Below, one piece after another: positions 47,480 to 55,100 of a stretch of DNA of 64,000 nucleotides (positions within the stretch are counted from its first letter, which is position 1; each line of letters begins with the position of its first letter). The stretch is taken from contig CAMXCT020001125.1 of NCBI GenBank assembly GCA_947184155.2, positions 648,372 to 712,371 of the forward strand, written 5' to 3'. Origin of the DNA: Cladocopium goreaui (Eukaryota; Sar; Dinophyceae; Suessiales; Symbiodiniaceae). A program made the translations under genes and the position numbers. The notes below the pieces were generated by a model that saw nothing but the letters and a program-made list of their open reading frames with translations, did not search any database and was not told the DNA's origin.

Positions 47480-48231
47480 TGCGAATCGGGGATTGCCTGT
47501 CCGATTATGTCCTGGTAGTTAGTGTTGAAGTGATTGCTCCAGTGATGACGTTACGCGGGCAGCAGCTTCCGCATAGCTGTTCTTTACTCCAGTGCTGCAG
47601 TGGGTCTTGAGCCAAAGAGGCCAGTTTGAAGTGCCCCTTTGGTGCTGGATCCTAGAGTGTCTAATTGTGATAATATACAATGGTCCGTAGCCTACACTCT
47701 ATTCGCACCCCCCACGCACAGCCAACTTTGTTGGCTGCGCGCAAAGGAGTGTCCTTTAAATTGATCCACTACACTCGCAGCTGTTCATTTATTGAATTAT
47801 GGAGAGCTAAAGTCCGTTCAGAACTTCTAATCTACAAGGCGGCTTGCTACGATCTCTACCAAAAAAATAAAGGTTCTGTTCACGTGCATGTAGACACGAC
47901 GTAGTCGGTGTCTAGCATTGAGGTTCATCCGATGTGGCGTAGCCAGCATGGAGTCTCACTCAAGCATGTGAATTAAAGAAATCAAAAACACAAAGTTGAC
48001 TATGGAATTAGAAGTTTACCTTCCCGTTCCTTCGTCGGTTGAGATGTAGACCGCTGTAGAAACTCAGCGTCTCGTGCAATGATGTTCAAAAAAAATGTGT
48101 GGTTCTAAATTAGCCGGCTCAGAGTCCTCTCAGAAATCATTCGAAATGAAGTAGAGGTAAATCTCGAGCAATGATTGCATCCTCGCATCGCCAGGTTCAA
48201 TCAGGACCTATGCAGAGGTCATATCGAATAA
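47480..48231 (-). other. 3' region of the retroelement; candidate 3' LTR
   Basis: 750 bases between the stop of ORF D and the microsatellite. No coding signal. It must hold the 3' UTR and perhaps the 3' LTR. At 47606-47622 (minus) GGCCTCTTTGGCTCAAG resembles the 3' part of the dinoflagellate spliced leader. Confidence 0.4.
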
Positions 48232-51200
48232 TCATCTATAACCCCATCCATAGTATCCCTGTTGGTTCCAGTCTCCGCCACGGTGTGAATAAGATTTTCC
48301 ACCTTTTCCTTGGTCTTTTCCACCCTTCTTTGGCGGGGTCACTGGAGCTTGTTTTGGCGGAGGTGCGGTTTCAACTGTTCTCCATGTTGCTGACGATGAT
48401 GCTTTCGCTTTTGACACTCTTCCCAATGCTGGTGCTGCTTTTGGAGCTGCTTTCGACTTGCCAGCGGCTGGGTTGGTACGTTCACGATCAGCAGGAGTTG
48501 GGGCATCAGCAATCGCAAGTATATGGGCGTCAGTCATGTGGATGCCCCACCTTGGTCGTTGATCTTCCCGTTGCTTAATGTGATTGTAGTCATCGATTGC
48601 ATCATATAGCTTCTGGAGTAGAGGTCGTGGCAATTGTCGGCCATTTTGAAGGATCAGGTGTAAAAGTGATATTCTTCGAAGTGGTGGACGAAGAGCACAC
48701 ACAATGTCAACTGGGTTCAGTGTGATTGTGTCTTGAAAGTCGACGTTCCTGAAGAAATAAACAGCATTCACCCTATATGCACCTGCAATGATTCTTCTGA
48801 CCATGGCGTCTTGTCGGTCAAGGGCTTCGCGAGCAGCTGTGGTCTTTCTCATCTCATCCATTGTTGTGTCACGTTTCGACAGCTTCTCCATCTCCTCGTC
48901 AAAGAAGATATTTTGCAAGTCATCATACGTGTAGCCACATTCAAGGGTATATATGGGAAGTCGCTTGAGTACCACTGCCCCATAATATGCATTGACGAAT
49001 CCCTCTTCTCCGATGTCGTCCTTTTGATTTGGTCGGCCGATCTCTTTGTAGAGCTCTTTCATCTGTTGTGCAGTTGGTTCAATGAGTTCACCATTTTCGT
49101 CCTCGCCTAGGTAAGGCACTCTTGAGTCCAGGTCCATCCTGAATTTCTGGTTCTGCTGAAAATGTTTCCATGCCGTCTCGATGTCTCCACAGAAGTTCCG
49201 TTGGAATAGTCTGTAGATCCTGACGATATGTAATCCAATCTGCAACAGGAGGATCTTGATGAGCTCCGGCTGAGCATCTCCAATTGTGCAAGGCTCGATT
49301 GGTAGGACCTTTGATCCAAACTCAATTCGCTTCATCCACTTGGGAAACTCAATCACTGCATCACGAGCTTCGCCAGCCTCGTACTCTTCAATGTTGATTT
49401 CATCGACCGCTATCTCTTCATCGTCGTTCTCGTCGGTCGGTTTTCCTTCCTGATTGAGAAATTTGTCGACCTCATCTTGTTCTCTGAAGTCTCTTTTCTC
49501 ATCATTGATGTCGCCCTTCTTCGAGGCTTGATCATCATCTCCTTCTTCTGGTTGAGTTTCTTGTTCTGGACTCTTCATGGTTACGTCATCATCATCTGGC
49601 ATCACCTCGTCGTCATCACCATCACCTGTCAAATCGATCTTCACCTCCTCCCATGCTTTCTTGACATGGTCTTTGAGATCTTCTTCTCGATGATGTGATT
49701 CGGCGCTTGGTACTGTAGCCACGGCGATCTTGATTCGTTTCCTCCATCCATGACTCACCAAAAATCCTTTGCACATCACACAAATCGATAATGGTGAAGG
49801 GGTCTCCATCAGACATGCGGGGCATAGTCGATGGTCCTCCTTGCTGGGATGATGAGTGACTGCCAACAATGATATTGCATCATTCCAATCCGGATGTCCA
49901 GGGAACAACCTGTGAGTATGACTGAAGTGACCGGTCCTGATATCGACAAGTTTTCGAAGTTCGTCCAGATCGGGTGGTGATTCATCAGGCACAATGTTCC
50001 CAATGAGCTTGTCAAATCGTTCAATGGTGGCCACCCTCTTTGCTCCTTGCACAGAAAGGACAAGTTGATCTCTTCCCTTTGTGATCATGAGACGGTAGTA
50101 GTCCTTTTCCCTCCAGTCGTAATACCAAACTGCATCGAATGATTCGAATGGAATTGTTTCTTGGACCAAAATGTGTCCGTCTGCTGACAATCTAGGGGAG
50201 AACTTGGCGATGGAATCGTACGTGATGTAGATGTAGACAAGATCAGTTTGTTCAATCTTCCTGAATCTCAGCACCATCTGACTTCGCACGTCCCACGGTG
50301 CGAATGGCACGAAGAACGTATTGATGCGGTCGCCTCCTCCTCCGGGACGTAGTCCTTCTCTGAAGATTTGAGCGATGTTGTCAAATGTGGTGCAGTGAAA
50401 TCCTCCTCCAAGAGTGTATCCTACTCCAGGGTTCATCTGATAGGAAGTCTTCTTGTCTTCGATGTGCACACCGCCTTGGACTCTTGAATGTGCCATAGGG
50501 GCACGGATTGCCACCGGCCAAAGCCAAATCTCTCGATCTGCTGTGCCGATCTCCAACCTCAGTGTTTGTCGATCAAGTCTCGAGGTCAATCCATCATCGA
50601 AGTTGTTCATGATGTGTTCCAACTCACCTTTCGTGACCTTGAGTCCTAGCACTTGGGCTCGGATTCTCTTCGTTTGCTTGTACTCAGTGAATATCACTCT
50701 CTGGAAATTGTTCCACCTCTCAACAAGTATCGGGTAGTTGACATGGGTCGTTCCGGCCAATGTATGTTGGTCTCTCCAAATGGCATCATACTTCAAGATC
50801 GACTCAACATTGACCCAACCTGCCTCATCGCATGGTAGTCCACGGTGATTTCGATTGTCTTTGACGCAACCCACGGAGTGGCGTAGCGCTGCATTGAATC
50901 TTTTCGACAATTCGACTATCCATTGCGGATTTTCCCACTTGTTGCCCATCCACTCATTCTCGCCATGTCGATGCACTTTACACCAGCCCATTCCAAGATA
51001 TTCTTCTCCATTAATGCGAGCAAGTTGAAGTGTACCAATGTTGTGACCATGTGTGAATGGTTGGATGTACTTGAAGTTCCAGTTGTTTCCATGTTGTTTT
51101 CTTTCCTCAGTAAGCCATTTCATGTATTCATCATGGTCAATGTGGTTCCAAGCGTTCAGCTCCTCAATGGTCGGCAAAACAGGCGGGGATTCCTCAGCCG

Positions 51201-52104
51201 CACGCTCAATCAGCATGTCAAGCTCATGACGATTCTTCACACCTCGGCTAATTGGGTTAACTTCGACACCATTCACTAAGTACTGTCCTCCTGCTTCACG
51301 ATCACCAATGTCGTACATAAAGGCTGACTGACTATAGAAGCACTTGGTCACTTCCTCTTTCTCAGTGAATCTGGTTCTTCCCCAACGCTTTCCTCGCGGC
51401 ATGACGTTCTTCGGGAGCTTGTCTTTCCTGCCTCTGGTTGCAGCTTTGGATCTTTCGGATGATGATGGGGATTTGGACTTCTGATCCATGATCAATCTCA
51501 TGCGCCATAGGGTGTCCTTCATGTTCTCATCATCTGGTGTGGTACATTCATCAATGTCATGCCTCCCACCACAAATGAAACAATATTGAACATCTGATGC
51601 GTCTGAAATCAACTTCTCAAATCGATCACGGATGTCCCGCACCTCAGTTCGGCGCTTCTTCGCTTCTGAAGGTTGGCCCCCCATGTCATCTTCCTCCTCC
51701 TCAATCTCGATGTCACCAGCTCCGGCATCGGTTTCTCCTGAAGTTTGTTCTGCTCGAGGGCCCCGCGCCGTAGGCGTCGTGGTCTCCCCATCAGGTTCAT
51801 CAACTTCATCCACCTCTTCATCACTTGATGAGACCTCAATCATTTCAGGGTGGTCATCGTAGTTGGCTTCTGGGAGCACCGGCATTCTGGTGATCTTCTT
51901 CTGCATGAGTAGGTCAAAGATTCCCGCTTCTTTCAAGATTGTAATCACCATGTTGTTCTCGACCGGCGGGATGTATGCTTTCCTGGATCTGTTCCGCTTT
52001 GTGTTGATGGTGTCGGTAGGTCGACATGAACTGCTGAATAGCCAAAACGACTCTTCCAGTCCTGCGAGGCAACTGTCAAGGTTTGCCCCCCATCCAGCGA
52101 ACAT
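48232..52104 (-). CDS. ORF D: zinc knuckle plus Tpt1/KptA-like RNA 2'-phosphotransferase domain (1290 aa)
   Basis: Residues ~173-186 form YCFICGGRHDIDEC, a CX2CX3HX4C variant of the retroviral zinc knuckle. Residues ~390-440 read SKRFNAALRHSVG then RGLPCDEAGWVNVESIL, the N-lobe pattern of Tpt1/KptA (LS..LRH..G..GL..D..GWV.V..LL). Then follow VAIRAPMAHSR (cf. IRAxQGHS), GGFHCTTFDNIAQIFREGL (cf. LYHGT...I...GL), GGDRINTFFVPF (cf. R..VH(L/F)) and a hydrophobic strand pair ending DAVWYYDWREK near residue 671. All four residues needed in yeast Tpt1 (Arg-His of LRH and two later Arg) have counterparts. Tpt1 enzymes remove a splice-junction 2'-phosphate using NAD+; here the spacing between lobes is longer than usual, and activity is inference. 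Residues ~762-780 hold a CX2C..CX2C pair; an acidic stretch and an RGG/Gly-rich tail follow. The start ATG lies 160 bases inside ORF C. Confidence 0.7.
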   Translation of the reverse strand: MFAGWGANLDSCLAGLEESFWLFSSSCRPTDTINTKRNRSRKAYIPPVENNMVITILKEAGIFDLLMQKKITRMPVLPEANYDDHPEMIEVSSSDEEVDEVDEPDGETTTPTARGPRAEQTSGETDAGAGDIEIEEEEDDMGGQPSEAKKRRTEVRDIRDRFEKLISDASDVQYCFICGGRHDIDECTTPDDENMKDTLWRMRLIMDQKSKSPSSSERSKAATRGRKDKLPKNVMPRGKRWGRTRFTEKEEVTKCFYSQSAFMYDIGDREAGGQYLVNGVEVNPISRGVKNRHELDMLIERAAEESPPVLPTIEELNAWNHIDHDEYMKWLTEERKQHGNNWNFKYIQPFTHGHNIGTLQLARINGEEYLGMGWCKVHRHGENEWMGNKWENPQWIVELSKRFNAALRHSVGCVKDNRNHRGLPCDEAGWVNVESILKYDAIWRDQHTLAGTTHVNYPILVERWNNFQRVIFTEYKQTKRIRAQVLGLKVTKGELEHIMNNFDDGLTSRLDRQTLRLEIGTADREIWLWPVAIRAPMAHSRVQGGVHIEDKKTSYQMNPGVGYTLGGGFHCTTFDNIAQIFREGLRPGGGGDRINTFFVPFAPWDVRSQMVLRFRKIEQTDLVYIYITYDSIAKFSPRLSADGHILVQETIPFESFDAVWYYDWREKDYYRLMITKGRDQLVLSVQGAKRVATIERFDKLIGNIVPDESPPDLDELRKLVDIRTGHFSHTHRLFPGHPDWNDAISLLAVTHHPSKEDHRLCPACLMETPSPLSICVMCKGFLVSHGWRKRIKIAVATVPSAESHHREEDLKDHVKKAWEEVKIDLTGDGDDDEVMPDDDDVTMKSPEQETQPEEGDDDQASKKGDINDEKRDFREQDEVDKFLNQEGKPTDENDDEEIAVDEINIEEYEAGEARDAVIEFPKWMKRIEFGSKVLPIEPCTIGDAQPELIKILLLQIGLHIVRIYRLFQRNFCGDIETAWKHFQQNQKFRMDLDSRVPYLGEDENGELIEPTAQQMKELYKEIGRPNQKDDIGEEGFVNAYYGAVVLKRLPIYTLECGYTYDDLQNIFFDEEMEKLSKRDTTMDEMRKTTAAREALDRQDAMVRRIIAGAYRVNAVYFFRNVDFQDTITLNPVDIVCALRPPLRRISLLHLILQNGRQLPRPLLQKLYDAIDDYNHIKQREDQRPRWGIHMTDAHILAIADAPTPADRERTNPAAGKSKAAPKAAPALGRVSKAKASSSATWRTVETAPPPKQAPVTPPKKGGKDQGKGGKSYSHRGGDWNQQGYYGWGYR

Positions 52105-55100
52105 AGTAGGGAATTGAATACAGTACCCAGGTCAAGCATTCCAAGCCAGAATTCGAAAATGTCGCCGACATACTCAGCTGTTGCGGTTGGATTGAGCATT
52201 GATGCAATCTCCTCCTTGGTCAGCACGGTCTTCATGTAGTCATGATAGGCAACGTTTCCACCATCCCAAAGCAGTCTGTAAAACCATCGCATTCGGTGCA
52301 TTCCGCCTCCGCAATCCTCTGTTCGAGTTTCACGTTGTACAGTGAATTGGGGTAACAGGTCTCGTCTGCATTTCCCTTTCACCATGTATGCAGGCATTCG
52401 GATGGCACCTCGATGTGATACCTGCTTGAGCACATCACTTGTCGTCCTGTATCCTGAAAGCATTGCAAGTGTCGCAGTGACCAGGAATCCACGGAGGTCC
52501 TTCTCGGCTTCCATTTCTCTCCAGTCAACGCACTCATTGTAGATGTTGAGCAATCTTGCAGCTACTCTTGCATCCTGTGAAAATTCATCCATCCCAATGT
52601 CATCAGTACCGTAGATTGCCGCTCTTGTCCAGTTGCTTGCGCAATTCAGGCATCTTGTGCGGTTCTCAGTGCAGGTATTCAATCTCGAATCATTTTTGTG
52701 AAATCCTTTGCACACATCGCACATCAATTCGGAATCTTCGGTTACCTCGACCCAATGCTCATCCACATCTGTCAGGGGCTCCGGGGTGAATACTCCTCGT
52801 CGGATGTCTGACCATGCTCTCCTCTGGACCGCATCCTTCATGTGTTTCATTCCTCCAATGATGTTTGCTGATCCAGCTTGAGCATCTGTGACCTCTCCAG
52901 CACGGATGCTGGGAATAATTCGTGGATGTTCAGTGCATCGTTTGATGGTTTCAATGTCAAATCCGGTGTTCTTCACATGGACACATTCTTCATTCAGGTC
53001 ATGGACTGTATCATGATCCATTGCACAATGTAAGAAGACTTTCTGTCGCATCAGTGACTTTTCAAGCATAGCCCAAATGACTTCCTTGCCTTCACCTTCT
53101 TTCCAATAAAAAGGCTCACGTCCACAAGCATATATCTGTTTCCAGAATCTTTCATTGGTGGAGTGAATAATGCCCTTTTCCTTCAAGATTCTTGCAAGCT
53201 CCTCGGCCATGGATACAATCGAAGATTGGGACCCAAGAAACCGGGCATCTCTCAGAATGTTGACGAAAATTGGAAGATGTGCTGCTTGGCTGATCTCAGT
53301 GATGATCTCCGCCAATTTGGTGATGAAGTCTGCATTTGGCATCAGTATGCGAGTTTGTCCTCTGAAAAGTGCTGCGAAAGAGATCCAAATATGAACAGTG
53401 GCACTTGAGAACGCGTTGGCGTTGGATCGCAGAAAAGTCAATGCATTCGTTGCCAGTTTCAAGAAATCCTCGGGTTTCTCCAGAGATTCATAGGGAAGTT
53501 GGTACACCTTGATGGATGAAAGCCCCATGTTGTCAAGCCCAGCCTCGATGTCATTGACGACTCTTGAGCTAGATCTCGTTTGGTAAGTCAAATCCGTCAA
53601 GATGAGAGCTTTGTTGTTTCTCACTTGTCCTCCCAATTCATCCCATTTGTCTAACCAAGGTTCCCCGATGATGAACTGTCCAATCTTGTTTCCCAACTTT
53701 TTGAGCTTGGCTCGAATCTCGCCCTCCACCGTATCTTCAATGCCCAGTGTCAACATAGCTAGGACTTCCGTCACAGGATATCCTTTGCATCTGACAAACT
53801 CTGTGGTCGTGATGATGTAGTGATAGAGCTTCAGCCATTCGTAATCATTCTCATTGATCATGTGGGAATCAAGTTGACCTTCTGTCAGCATGTTGAAAGA
53901 CAGGGCAGCATGAAATGTCAATCTTCTCAAATACTGCTTCCAGATCAAATTGGATCCATACTTGTGAGTAGTATGAGGACCCTCTACGATGGAAAGCACA
54001 AAATCCTTGCCGGATCGCAGGAATGCAATTCGCTGTTCCTCACGAGCATAGTCCTCGGCAGCATGGAGACGCACTTCCACGGTTGAAGGTTTCTTCCTCT
54101 TCATCCAGTCTTCAGTTGGAATCCAATTCTCATCTCTTTCTGGTTCAGTGCGACCTTGAGATGTTGCTCCAGGTCCAGATCGAAAAGCTGCATGGGTTGA
54201 CGAAGATGAGGCACCGCCAGTTGATGATCTTGGCATCTTCTTCGGTTGAATGTTCGAACTTTGTGCTTGTTGCGATGCCTTTGGTTGTGATCCCTCCGTA
54301 GGAGCGGATGTACTCTGGGCGCTGGGTCCAGTTGATGTGTCATCATTCACCCATGAAGGTTCCTCATTGTTCCATAGGTCAACTTCGTATGGTCGTCGTC
54401 CGTCATTGAAGGTCAGGGGAACATCCCAGTTGTCGAAATTGTGCATGCCTCCGGCTGTACCAGCTTGAGTCTCGGTCATCACGGTGGTGAAATCTTTGAG
54501 AGAGCTGTGGCAGGCATGACGTCTTTCCTTCTCAGTATATCTGGCTCCTTCATCGGCAATTGAGACATTGTATCCATGCCCAATCAGGATTCCCTGAGGA
54601 ATGTCAAAGACTTTGAGAATCGAAAACTGAATCTCGGACAGCTCTGCTACTCTCGGCAAGTTTCCATCTCCTCGAGCGCTGGTCTTGTGTCTTTCAAGGG
54701 TCGTGCCGAGGGCTAACAAACACAAGAAATGGTTCTGGGCTGCACTCCTTCCTTTTGGTTGGTTGGTTTCGAAAGCAACCACATCCTTCATCACATCCTG
54801 CAAGATGATCTTGTCTGATGGGTTCTGCTCATTGTGATACCTCAATGCATGTCCTAGGTGCCTCATCTGGATTTCAATCATGTTCTTCATTGCCGTCAAA
54901 TAGCTATCATTGTCAGATGGAGACTTCGGATTCACCTTGGTCAACTCGTCCATGACTTTGAAGTACTCGGCGGTCCTTGTCACAGCTAACCATGATGTGG
55001 CACTCGGATCTGTGTTGAATGATGGTGTTCCTCGATAAATTTGTTTCATGCTTCGGATCTTCGCCTCAGTTTCTGCTGCAGTGGCTTGATCATCAAAAGG

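Noticed and set aside
52600-53600. SGNH-hydrolase-like reading of the alpha/beta region in ORF C
   Set aside because: Strand order is suggestive but the Gly-Asp-Ser and Asp-x-x-His residues are missing, so no function is assigned.
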